From Costus lasius (taxonomy: Eukaryota > Streptophyta > Magnoliopsida > Zingiberales > Costaceae), in assembly GCA_027563935.2 (NCBI GenBank), contig CM050448.1, positions 124,635,493-124,699,492 of the forward strand: 64,000 nt of DNA, given 5' to 3'. The first letter of the stretch is position 1. Every line of letters begins with the position of its first letter. Shown here in pieces: positions 45,641 to 55,656 of the stretch. The position numbers and the translations under genes were made by a program. The notes under the pieces were generated by a model. That model searched no databases, was not told the origin of the DNA, and saw only the letters and a program-made list of their open reading frames with translations.

Positions 45641-47029
45641 ATGCAGGATATGGCAACTAGCTCAGCACCTCAAAAGATGAACGCTAAAAAGAAGGCCCCA
45701 GTGCCTCAAGGGCCCCAACCTATGGTTACTGAAGAAGTAACATATGCTCAACAAGTTAAAGATGGAGTTGAGAAAACAACAATGTTTGTTTTTCGGGTCC
45801 CAAAACACTATACGGCATTAACAGGACATGACAGGACCATTCTGGATCTTTTATGGAAAGATCACCATAATCCTGGGTTCCTGACTGCGATGAACACACT
45901 AGCAGGACATCTACAGGCCTTGCGGTATATGAAGACCTTGCCACCACAAGTTCCTCAGACAAAGTTGGAGCCTCAAACATTAGAGGCCTATATTGCTAAA
46001 GAATTCCGGATTAATACTCTGGAAAAAGACTTAGCCAGCATGCAACAGAAACTGGAAGCTCTTCAAAAAGAAAAACAAGAGCTAGAACAATCATTGGATC
46101 TTTTCAAGACTACCTGGACTACTGAATTAGAAAATCAGTGGACAAATTCCCAGGCAAAGATTCCACCACAGCTGTTCCCAGCTCAACAACACATATATGA
46201 GCTTGTAAAAACTACACAACATCAGAAGTTTGTAACTTTAGTCAAGCTCTTACAACAGATAGCACTGGATAAAGCAAGGAAACCAAGAGGTCTCCATTTA
46301 ACCATGATTTCTCTGTTCCGAGAAACTCAACATACAGAGGAACCACATTGTCTCTGTCATAAAGGTTTTACGATTATCAAGGCTGCGATTGATTTGGCAG
46401 AATGGCAAGATTGTACAGTCATGGGAATACAAGTGTCCCTCCTGGATCTTTTTCAGTATGGACTCTTGGATAGACTCGTGGTCCATGCCCTGCATTTGGA
46501 CAAAATGGTCTCCTTTCCATGGAGACTAAAATATTGCATCAGACACATGTACAATTACCATCGGTTCCATGGTTATCTGGATCTGAATATCAGCACCTGT
46601 CCACCTTGGTTTTTAGGGTATCCAAGTGATGCCAAACACCAGGTGCTCATTAAACTACAACAAGATTGGCTCCCTGACTTTTGGGATCACCATTCTTTCC
46701 AGAATGAACTCCTACGAGTTCAAGAGCATCCATTGGAACAACAAATGCTGCTATGGCGCCATTATACCATGACCAAAGAACATAGGATTCTTTATCCTTC
46801 TTTTCTTTTGGCTGAAGACAAGACGTTAAAAGTCTATGTTGATGATGAACATGAGGTGACCTATGTCCCATTTCCTTCTCATTTTATCACTCATCCTGGT
46901 CAGCATGAACATCTTCTGCAAGTCAAGAATGAATCCACTCTCATTACAGAATGGAAGGATTATGGACGTCAAGCTCAACCCATGGATGATGCTGACGATT
47001 ATATTCTTGAAGCCATTCAAGATGATTAA
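45641..47029 (+). CDS. ORF6 protein, intact copy
   Basis: Full 462-residue frame with no substitution noticed, 70 nt after the truncated Pol. With the captured promoter's GTAAGT and the intact acceptor at the ORF6 start, a short spliced ORF6 mRNA is conceivable here. Confidence 0.87.
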   Translation: MQDMATSSAPQKMNAKKKAPVPQGPQPMVTEEVTYAQQVKDGVEKTTMFVFRVPKHYTALTGHDRTILDLLWKDHHNPGFLTAMNTLAGHLQALRYMKTLPPQVPQTKLEPQTLEAYIAKEFRINTLEKDLASMQQKLEALQKEKQELEQSLDLFKTTWTTELENQWTNSQAKIPPQLFPAQQHIYELVKTTQHQKFVTLVKLLQQIALDKARKPRGLHLTMISLFRETQHTEEPHCLCHKGFTIIKAAIDLAEWQDCTVMGIQVSLLDLFQYGLLDRLVVHALHLDKMVSFPWRLKYCIRHMYNYHRFHGYLDLNISTCPPWFLGYPSDAKHQVLIKLQQDWLPDFWDHHSFQNELLRVQEHPLEQQMLLWRHYTMTKEHRILYPSFLLAEDKTLKVYVDDEHEVTYVPFPSHFITHPGQHEHLLQVKNESTLITEWKDYGRQAQPMDDADDYILEAIQDD

Positions 47030-47134
47030 AAGATGGTCCCACCACTATCTGAAGGGTCAGCTTCTGTCCTTAAGAAGCACGTTACTTTTTAAGAGGGTCA
47101 GATTCCCTCTCTTATTAATTTGCTTTTGCTTTAT

Positions 47135-47259
47135 GAAGAGGCAAGATGCCTCCTGTCTGTAACTTTTGTGAAGAGGCAAGATGCCTCCTGTCTGTAACTT
47201 TTGTGAAGAGGCAAGATGCCTCCTGTCTGTAACTTTTGTGAAGAGGCAAGGTGCCTCCT
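47135..47259 (+). repeat. 35-bp tandem repeats, three full units and a partial one
   Basis: Same array in plus orientation, unchanged unit number. Confidence 0.9.
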
Positions 47260-47392
47260 AGTAGCTGTTAAGAGGTAACCCTTCTTTTCCGAAGGGGCAA
47301 GTGTGCTGGCATCTATTCTCAGATGCTTTGTGTGTTGGCATCCATTATGAGATGCTTTCTTAGTAGCTAAGGTAACGGCTCCCCTCCTTGTC

Positions 47393-47399
47393 TATATAA
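47393..47399 (+). promoter_or_regulatory. TATA box
   Basis: TATATAA in the standard viral context; no intact viral gene lies downstream in the same orientation before 49147. Confidence 0.75.
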
Positions 47400-47561
47400 G
47401 GAGCCTCCATGTCTGTAAGAAAATATAGCTCATCTGCAACATTCAGTCTTCGAGTCTTGTATTCTTCTCCTTGTAAGTTCTAATGCTTATAATAATATAG
47501 TTAGCATCTCTTCTGTTTTAAGTATTATTTGTGCACAAATACCCCTCCCCTTTTATTGGTA

Positions 47562-48018
47562 TACTGAATTAGAAAATCAGTGGACAAATTCCCAGGCAAA
47601 GATTCCACCACAGCTGTTCCCAGCTCAACAACACATATATGAGCTTGTAAAAACTACACAACATCAGAAGTTTGTAACTTTAGTCAAGCTCTTACAACAG
47701 ATAGCACTGGATAAAGCAAGGAAACCAAGAGGTCTCCATTTAACCATGATTTCTCTGTTCCGAGAAACTCAACATACAGAGGAACCACATTGTCTCTGTC
47801 ATAAAGGTTTTACGATTATCAAGGCTGCGATTGATTTGGCAGAATGGCAAGATTGTACAGTCATGGGAATACAAGTGTCCCTCCTGGATCTTTTTCAGTA
47901 TGGACTCTTGGATAGACTCGTGGTCCATGCCCTGCATTTGGACAAAATGGTCTCCTTTCCATGGAGACTAAAATATTGCATCAGACACATGTACAATTAC
48001 CATCGGTTCCATGGTTAT
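47562..48018 (+). pseudogene. ORF6 internal fragment
   Basis: Sense U7383-U7839, about residues 164-315, from the end of the coiled coil to the Cys/His-rich part. Both ends are lost. An accidental ATG frame (47746) continues into antisense CP. Confidence 0.9.
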
Positions 48019-48352
48019 TTAAGTTCTGGGGAATACTTTGGATACTTTGAGAATCTAAGTCATCTATGACTATCTCTTCTATGAATTCTTCCATAGTATT
48101 TGTTTCTAAGAAGGTAGTATTTTCTTCTTCTTGAGTAATTCCTAAGAAGGCATTTATTATATCTTCTTCTTCTTGTGTAAAGTCTGTTTTTGGTGCATAC
48201 CAGACTCTAATGTTTCCTTCCGTATCATACTCAAGTTTTTGAGTAGGAAGTAATTTTCCTTTATTAATAAGGGATATTTCTAAACATATCATTTCTTCAA
48301 ATGTAAAGTTTAGCTCTTTTGATACTACAAGAGTATTTTCTTTGAGTATCAT
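48019..48352 (-). pseudogene. Coat protein N-terminal fragment
   Basis: Antisense U2913-U2580, residues 1 to about 111 from the normal ATG at 48352, acidic region only. The frame ends at 47981 inside the ORF6 fragment. Confidence 0.9.
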
Positions 48353-49147
48353 TGTTCTAAGAATTTTTCTAAGCCTGATGTTGAAGCCTCATCATCATTT
48401 TTAGATTGTTTCTTTTTATAACTTGAAAATCTCAAGTTATAAGTATCATCAGAATTTTTAAACATTATGCTTTCCTCAGGGACAAGCATTTGTTCTTGTT
48501 CTAAGTTTTTAGAGATATTCCAATCTAATCCACCAAGATCTTCTGGTGAGATCGTCATGGGTTTTATCATTTTAATTCCTTTACTAGCTAAAGCATCTAT
48601 AACATTTGAAATATAAAGCTTATAACCAGTGTTTGAATTGTTTGTTAATTTGCCTAGAAATCCTAATCCAATAAGAAGATTAGAATCTCCTGCAAAATCT
48701 TCGTATCCTCTTGTTTGGATACCAATTTCTAATTCTCCTAAGTCTTTTATACTTATGAGAAAATCTGGGGCACAATAGAAAATACCCTTATTATCTGTCA
48801 TGTCAACTTCCATGCAGGCAATAAGTGCCTTTCTTGCATCCGATTTCCATCGTTTATCAAGAATTGCAATAAGAACCTTTGTTCCTAGCTTTTTACGAGC
48901 TAGACCTTTTACTGAAATCACAATCATCCCAATATGGGCTAATGTCTTTCCAGATAATCGTAATTTGTTTAAAGAATCTCTAGAAATGATCTTGAGATTC
49001 CTTGGTTCTGTTGTGACAGACAAATGTTCTTCACGTGTTATTCTTAGAAGTTGGGTTCTAAGGTTTAACGGTCCAGTCCTATATAGGAGTTGTGGACGTA
49101 AAATTTGTAACCTATTATTTTGATAGGCTTCAAATTGTTGGTCAATA
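48349..49147 (-). pseudogene. Movement protein lacking its N-terminus
   Basis: Antisense U1785-U2583, about residues 58-322 with the normal stop and ATGA overlap to the CP fragment. The start is lost at 49147, where it joins sense Pol with one shared base. Confidence 0.9.
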
Positions 49148-49753
49148 ATTATTAAATCTCAATGTCATAAGAAGGAGTGTTTCTCCTCACAGATCCCCCG
49201 CATTCATTGTAAATAAACACAGTGAACAAGTTAGGGGCAAAACAAGAATGGTCATTGATTATCGAAGATTAAATGATAATATTGAAGACGATAGCTATGA
49301 CATTCCAGATAAAACAGAGTTAATTAACTCTATACAAGGAGATATGTTCTTCTCAAAATTTGACTGCAAGTCGGGTTTTTGGCAAATCCGTATGGCAGAA
49401 GAATCAATACCATGGACGGCATTTACCTGTCCAATAGGAAGTTTCGAATGGCTTGTCATGCCATTTGGACTAAAAACTGCACCTGCAGTATTCCAAAGAA
49501 AAATGGATGAAGTATTTAAACCTTATCAAGACTTTGTTTGTGTGTATATAGATGATATTCTAGTACACAGTAAAACAGAGAAAGAACATACAAGTCATTT
49601 AAAGCTTGTATTACAAAAATTCTATACTAATGGGATTATTGTCTCCGGACAAAAATCACAGTTCTATAGAAAAAATATTGACTACTTAGGAGTCGAAATT
49701 GGGCATGGAGTTATTAAGCTCCAACCTCATATTGCTTCAAAAATCAAAACTCT
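49147..49753 (+). pseudogene. Pol fragment: RT core only
   Basis: Sense U5586-U6192, about residues 425-625, with motif A Asp496 and YIDD but no protease and no RNase H. The frame continues accidentally into antisense CP to 49829. Confidence 0.92.
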
Positions 49754-51091
49754 CCTTGCAGCTGATTTTCTAAGAAAATATCTCTTAGAGGTTTTACCTT
49801 TAGAGGCTTTTTTAGAAGACTTCCCTTGACGAGACATCTTATGTTCTTTATCATATGTTTGGGGTGTATATAGCTCATTACAGAAGCTAAATTCCCCTTT
49901 GAGATGTCTATCGCCTTTTAGACGAGTACATCTTTCAACCAATCTATCTATGATGAATTGTATTCGTGCTGTAATATTGTTTAAGGCTAAGGAAAGTTGA
50001 GCCTTTTCAGGATCATTATTCCATGCCTGATGTATTTCATGACCGATTGGAGCTGGTAATTTTAAAAATAACCTTTCTCCTAATGCCTGATCATGATATG
50101 CTCCTGCCTTACAAGTATAATATAAAAAATCTTGTAAGAAAGGTTTAATATATTTCCAATTTTTGATTTGGATTATTTCAAGCTTTCGTATTGCTTCTTT
50201 TTGTTGGGCATTAAATCCCATATTTGGGTTAGACCCTAAGATCATAATTTTCATGCGATTTGTGAAATTATAGGGATTAACTCCGAGTGAAATATCCTGT
50301 TGGAAATCATTAGGGCAATTTAGTTTGTAAGATTCCCAAATTGCTCTTGCTGTTTCTCCTAAGAAATTTTCTAAATAAGAGTACATCTCTTCTGCTGTGA
50401 AGTTTCCAAGTATTTTGGTTACTTCCATTGATACCATGGAGGCCCAGTTATCTAGAACTGTGCTCCAGGTTTGTGGATCATGGGCTGCTAGATTTAAGAT
50501 TCTTCCTTCATCTAGAAGCTTTCTTCTATCTATGGTTTCTAGGGGTTGTCTTTTTCCTCTAGACCATCTATCATCTCTTTCTTCATTATACTGTGTATAC
50601 TGTGTATACGATTCTCGAGGAGGTTGTCCAATAGGATAACTCCGTATGTGTGAAGTACTTGGCTGAGCCGTACTTGTTGAGGCTACTGCCTGTCCTGGAT
50701 TGTTATAAACAGGAGCAGTGTTACTAGCTTGTTCTTGGCCAGTCATTATTGTATCCATTAAGTTCTGGGGAATACTTTGGATACTTTGAGAATCTAAGTC
50801 ATCTATGACTATCTCTTCTATGAATTCTTCCATAGTATTTGTTTCTAAGAAGGTAGTATTTTCTTCTTCTTGAGTAATTCCTAAGAAGGCATTTATTATA
50901 TCTTCTTCTTCTTGTGTAAAGTCTGTTTTTGGTGCATACCAGACTCTAATGTTTCCTTCCGTATCATACTCAAGTTTTTGAGTAGGAAGTAATTTTCCTT
51001 TATTAATAAGGGATATTTCTAAACATATCATTTCTTCAAATGTAAAGTTTAGCTCTTTTGATACTACAAGAGTATTTTCTTTGAGTATCAT
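49753..51091 (-). pseudogene. Coat protein, N-terminal 446 residues of the split gene
   Basis: Antisense U3918-U2580 from the normal ATG at 51091. Acidic region, linker, core and most of the basic region are present; knuckle and tail are at the other end of the block (58161-58553). The frame ends at 49727 in the Pol fragment. Confidence 0.92.
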
Positions 51092-52056
51092 TGTTCTAAG
51101 AATTTTTCTAAGCCTGATGTTGAAGCCTCATCATCATTTTTAGATTGTTTCTTTTTATAACTTGAAAATCTCAAGTTATAAGTATCATCAGAATTTTTAA
51201 ACATTATGCTTTCCTCAGGGACAAGCATTTGTTCTTGTTCTAAGTTTTTAGAGATATTCCAATCTAATCCACCAAGATCTTCTGGTGAGATCGTCATGGG
51301 TTTTATCATTTTAATTCCTTTACTAGCTAAAGCATCTATAACATTTGAAATATAAAGCTTATAACCAGTGTTTGAATTGTTTGTTAATTTGCCTAGAAAT
51401 CCTAATCCAATAAGAAGATTAGAATCTCCTGCAAAATCTTCGTATCCTCTTGTTTGGATACCAATTTCTAATTCTCCTAAGTCTTTTATACTTATGAGAA
51501 AATCTGGGGCACAATAGAAAATACCCTTATTATCTGTCATGTCAACTTCCATGCAGGCAATAAGTGCCTTTCTTGCATCCGATTTCCATCGTTTATCAAG
51601 AATTGCAATAAGAACCTTTGTTCCTAGCTTTTTACGAGCTAGACCTTTTACTGAAATCACAATCATCCCAATATGGGCTAATGTCTTTCCAGATAATCGT
51701 AATTTGTTTAAAGAATCTCTAGAAATGATCTTGAGATTCCTTGGTTCTGTTGTGACAGACAAATGTTCTTCACGTGTTATTCTTAGAAGTTGGGTTCTAA
51801 GGTTTAACGGTCCAGTCCTATATAGGAGTTGTGGACGTAAAATTTGTAACCTATTATTTTGATAGGCTTCAAATTGTTGGTCAATATCAACAACTTCTTC
51901 CAACACTTGTGCTGGGAGTCCTTGTTGGTCAAAAATCCTATTAAGAATATTTGGAATAGGATTACTAATTGATAACCTTTCATTATGGTTATTTTCTCTG
52001 ACTGTTGTTGTTCCAGTTAGAGTGTTAGATGTCCCTGTAAAAGGTCGTGTACTCAT
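51088..52056 (-). CDS. Movement protein, intact copy in unit-length block
   Basis: Full 322-residue frame, no substitution noticed. Behind a complete promoter, leader, ORF1 and ORF2. Confidence 0.86.
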   Translation of the reverse strand: MSTRPFTGTSNTLTGTTTVRENNHNERLSISNPIPNILNRIFDQQGLPAQVLEEVVDIDQQFEAYQNNRLQILRPQLLYRTGPLNLRTQLLRITREEHLSVTTEPRNLKIISRDSLNKLRLSGKTLAHIGMIVISVKGLARKKLGTKVLIAILDKRWKSDARKALIACMEVDMTDNKGIFYCAPDFLISIKDLGELEIGIQTRGYEDFAGDSNLLIGLGFLGKLTNNSNTGYKLYISNVIDALASKGIKMIKPMTISPEDLGGLDWNISKNLEQEQMLVPEESIMFKNSDDTYNLRFSSYKKKQSKNDDEASTSGLEKFLEQ

Positions 52057-52565
52057 TTCCAAATAAATTGAGTACTCCTTGGTGTCTTTTTAGACACTGA
52101 GGTTTGAGATGTTTCAGGTTGTGTTGGAGACATCTGTACTACTCTGTGTAACTGAGTAGTTAACTCATTTATTGAGTTTTGATACTGTTGGGCTTGTACT
52201 CCTAACATATTTTCGACTACCTCATGTTGCCTAAGCAAGATTGTAGAGATAGATCTTATCATTTCTTGCTGGGCAATTAAAGTGTCAGTGTTCATTTTTA
52301 CGTTAGCAAAAATGAGATTTAATTTTTTATTTAAGTGTATTAAATATGTAATGATAAAATTGTTTTGTCTGACAAAACGTTTATCTGATGCTCCTTGTGG
52401 ATCATCAGTAATAATACCTAGAGGATTATCTAGGTAATTTCCTGTTTCTGTTAGAATTTTTTGATATTCTTCATCATGGCCTAATGAATCAAGCCATTCA
52501 GGAATAGGTATGTTAGGCGTTAGGTTCGCCATTCCACTTTGATGAGGTGAATTTGGATTTACCAT
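52053..52565 (-). CDS. ORF2 protein, intact copy in unit-length block
   Basis: Full 170-residue frame with the usual ATGGTAA and ATGA overlaps. Confidence 0.84.
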   Translation of the reverse strand: MVNPNSPHQSGMANLTPNIPIPEWLDSLGHDEEYQKILTETGNYLDNPLGIITDDPQGASDKRFVRQNNFIITYLIHLNKKLNLIFANVKMNTDTLIAQQEMIRSISTILLRQHEVVENMLGVQAQQYQNSINELTTQLHRVVQMSPTQPETSQTSVSKKTPRSTQFIWK

Positions 52566-53041
52566 TCTTCTGAGTTTTTCTGTAATTTTTCCAGAAGAGC
52601 AGCTGTTTTTGTGGTTTGATAGTCAAAAACTTTTGACTGCCTATGGAGATTATCTAGTATCTCTTTTAACTCAGCTGTGAGTTTTTGTTGTAATAACAAA
52701 GATCTTTCGATCTCTTTTACCATCGTGACCAAATACGTATACTGGTTCTTGATGTATTCTTGGTTTTCATGAATATTTCTTAATAAAATATTCTTTGTTA
52801 ACATTTCAGTATGTACTGTTTTCCATAGTTCCGTACATACATGATTAAATTCTCTAAGGCTTTCTGCCTGAGAGATTTGGAAATCAATTATTGTGTTTAA
52901 CTGAGCATTCTCAGTATGTAATTGATGTCCATACCTACCATTTTCTTTAGGAAAATAGCATTTGTGTTTAGTTGCCTGGGAATTAGCTTGTAGTTCCCAG
53001 TATTGTTGTGCTAATTTTAAAGAGAGATAATTAATATCCAT
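52559..53041 (-). CDS. ORF1 protein, intact copy in unit-length block
   Basis: Full 160-residue frame following a complete leader and promoter in the same orientation. Confidence 0.84.
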   Translation of the reverse strand: MDINYLSLKLAQQYWELQANSQATKHKCYFPKENGRYGHQLHTENAQLNTIIDFQISQAESLREFNHVCTELWKTVHTEMLTKNILLRNIHENQEYIKNQYTYLVTMVKEIERSLLLQQKLTAELKEILDNLHRQSKVFDYQTTKTAALLEKLQKNSEEW

Positions 53042-53670
53042 CTTTGATTTTTAACCAATAGGTTCTTATGGTTATTTTATGCTTAGCAGCATAATTGTTT
53101 TTAAAGCCTTGCGGCTTGTTTTTAAAGCCTTGCGGCTTTGGTGAATAAACTTGTTTCATAAAAACTATTGTGTAAAACACAAGTAAGAGCAGGTACTGAA
53201 TAAAACAGATTTACTAGGTACTCACGTATACTTGTATGGTCCTATGTTATGATGTATACAGAAGGTTTTCTAAGGATTAGTAATACTTGTTATCTATAGA
53301 TTCCTGGTCATTCGGATACTTTGTTTTCCTCTAATATCAACCGCTCTACCATATGTGTATAGAGAAGTAACTGAACATCATGCTACATGGTCGTTAAGCA
53401 TGCTGTATGTCCCGGCGACGCTCCTCGTCTTTGGACGTTTGCATGTCAAGCCATCGGCCCTTTAGTTCAGTGCTTTCTCTCTACTATGGTGGCTTAGGCA
53501 GCCCCGGTATCTTTAGATGTGTATAAAAAACAAAGTATGCGACAACCTATCTGAAATAACACGCATACTATATCGGCTTAGAGCCTTCCGTATACTAACA
53601 TGGATTACTCCATACTTATACGCTTTCCCGTTCAATCCAATAAAGGAACAGTAACGAAGCTCTGATACCA
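53042..53670 (-). promoter_or_regulatory. Complete leader with primer site, minus orientation
   Basis: Primer site at 53653-53670, 17-codon ORF, stem-loop (about 53348-53490) and 21-bp hairpin repeats (about 53097-53138), as in the leader at 23666. Confidence 0.85.
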
Positions 53671-53827
53671 ATAAAAGGGGAGGGGTATTTGTGCACAAAT
53701 AATACTTAAAACAGAAGAGATGCTAACTATATTATTATAAGCATTAGAACTTACAAGGAGAAGAATACAAGACTCGAAGACTGAATGTTGCAGATGAGCT
53801 ATATTTTCTTACAGACATGGAGGCTCC

Positions 53828-53834
53828 TTATATA
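53828..53834 (-). promoter_or_regulatory. TATA box
   Basis: TATATAA on the minus strand with standard viral flanks. Confidence 0.78.
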
Positions 53835-53967
53835 GACAAGGAGGGGAGCCGTTACCTTAGCTACTAAGAAAGCATCTCATAATGGATGCCAACACACAAA
53901 GCATCTGAGAATAGATGCCAGCACACTTGCCCCTTCGGAAAAGAAGGGTTACCTCTTAACAGCTACT

Positions 53968-54092
53968 AGGAGGCACCTTGCCTCTTCACAAAAGTTACAG
54001 ACAGGAGGCATCTTGCCTCTTCACAAAAGTTACAGACAGGAGGCATCTTGCCTCTTCACAAAAGTTACAGACAGGAGGCATCTTGCCTCTTC
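53968..54092 (-). repeat. 35-bp tandem repeats, three full units and a partial one
   Basis: Unchanged array, minus orientation. Confidence 0.9.
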
Positions 54093-54197
54093 ATAAAGCA
54101 AAAGCAAATTAATAAGAGAGGGAATCTGACCCTCTTAAAAAGTAACGTGCTTCTTAAGGACAGAAGCTGACCCTTCAGATAGTGGTGGGACCATCTT

Positions 54198-55586
54198 TTA
54201 ATCATCTTGAATGGCTTCAAGAATATAATCGTCAGCATCATCCATGGGTTGAGCTTGACGTCCATAATCCTTCCATTCTGTAATGAGAGTGGATTCATTC
54301 TTGACTTGCAGAAGATGTTCATGCTGACCAGGATGAGTGATAAAATGAGAAGGAAATGGGACATAGGTCACCTCATGTTCATCATCAACATAGACTTTTA
54401 ACGTCTTGTCTTCAGCCAAAAGAAAAGAAGGATAAAGAATCCTATGTTCTTTGGTCATGGTATAATGGCGCCATAGCAGCATTTGTTGTTCCAATGGATG
54501 CTCTTGAACTCGTAGGAGTTCATTCTGGAAAGAATGGTGATCCCAAAAGTCAGGGAGCCAATCTTGTTGTAGTTTAATGAGCACCTGGTGTTTGGCATCA
54601 CTTGGATACCCTAAAAACCAAGGTGGACAGGTGCTGATATTCAGATCCAGATAACCATGGAACCGATGGTAATTGTACATGTGTCTGATGCAATATTTTA
54701 GTCTCCATGGAAAGGAGACCATTTTGTCCAAATGCAGGGCATGGACCACGAGTCTATCCAAGAGTCCATACTGAAAAAGATCCAGGAGGGACACTTGTAT
54801 TCCCATGACTGTACAATCTTGCCATTCTGCCAAATCAATCGCAGCCTTGATAATCGTAAAACCTTTATGACAGAGACAATGTGGTTCCTCTGTATGTTGA
54901 GTTTCTCGGAACAGAGAAATCATGGTTAAATGGAGACCTCTTGGTTTCCTTGCTTTATCCAGTGCTATCTGTTGTAAGAGCTTGACTAAAGTTACAAACT
55001 TCTGATGTTGTGTAGTTTTTACAAGCTCATATATGTGTTGTTGAGCTGGGAACAGCTGTGGTGGAATCTTTGCCTGGGAATTTGTCCACTGATTTTCTAA
55101 TTCAGTAGTCCAGGTAGTCTTGAAAAGATCCAATGATTGTTCTAGCTCTTGTTTTTCTTTTTGAAGAGCTTCCAGTTTCTGTTGCATGCTGGCTAAGTCT
55201 TTTTCCAGAGTATTAATCCGGAATTCTTTAGCAATATAGGCCTCTAATGTTTGAGGCTCCAACTTTGTCTGAGGAACTTGTGGTGGCAAGGTCTTCATAT
55301 ACCGCAAGGCCTGTAGATGTCCTGCTAGTGTGTTCATCGCAGTCAGGAACCCAGGATTATGGTGATCTTTCCATAAAAGATCCAGAATGGTCCTGTCATG
55401 TCCTGTTAATGCCGTATAGTGTTTTGGGACCCGAAAAACAAACATTGTTGTTTTCTCAACTCCATCTTTAACTTGTTGAGCATATGTTACTTCTTCAGTA
55501 ACCATAGGTTGGGGCCCTTGAGGCACTGGGGCCTTCTTTTTAGCGTTCATCTTTTGAGGTGCTGAGCTAGTTGCCATATCCTGCAT
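54198..55586 (-). CDS. ORF6 protein, intact copy in unit-length block
   Basis: Full 462-residue frame. It lies upstream of the block's own promoter, so it would need read-through from the promoter at 58717-58723. Confidence 0.87.
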   Translation of the reverse strand: MQDMATSSAPQKMNAKKKAPVPQGPQPMVTEEVTYAQQVKDGVEKTTMFVFRVPKHYTALTGHDRTILDLLWKDHHNPGFLTAMNTLAGHLQALRYMKTLPPQVPQTKLEPQTLEAYIAKEFRINTLEKDLASMQQKLEALQKEKQELEQSLDLFKTTWTTELENQWTNSQAKIPPQLFPAQQHIYELVKTTQHQKFVTLVKLLQQIALDKARKPRGLHLTMISLFRETQHTEEPHCLCHKGFTIIKAAIDLAEWQDCTVMGIQVSLLDLFQYGLLDRLVVHALHLDKMVSFPWRLKYCIRHMYNYHRFHGYLDLNISTCPPWFLGYPSDAKHQVLIKLQQDWLPDFWDHHSFQNELLRVQEHPLEQQMLLWRHYTMTKEHRILYPSFLLAEDKTLKVYVDDEHEVTYVPFPSHFITHPGQHEHLLQVKNESTLITEWKDYGRQAQPMDDADDYILEAIQDD

Positions 55587-55656
55587 AAGAGGTGATTAGC
55601 TTTGAATAACCTTGTAGATTATTATATAGCCCATAGGCTGGTATGAAGTCAAAGAC

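Larger units (their letters stand above)
47030..47562 (+). promoter_or_regulatory. Complete intergenic region and promoter ending in the primer site
   Basis: 35-bp repeats at 47135-47259 and TATATAA at 47393-47399. The block ends at U6, inside the primer site (TGGTAT), with at most one shared base to the ORF6 fragment. Transcripts would run into that fragment and then antisense to CP/MP. Confidence 0.87.
53671..54197 (-). promoter_or_regulatory. Intergenic region and promoter, minus orientation
   Basis: TATATAA at 53828-53834, 35-bp repeats at 53968-54092. It drives ORF1, ORF2, MP and truncated CP leftwards. Confidence 0.87.
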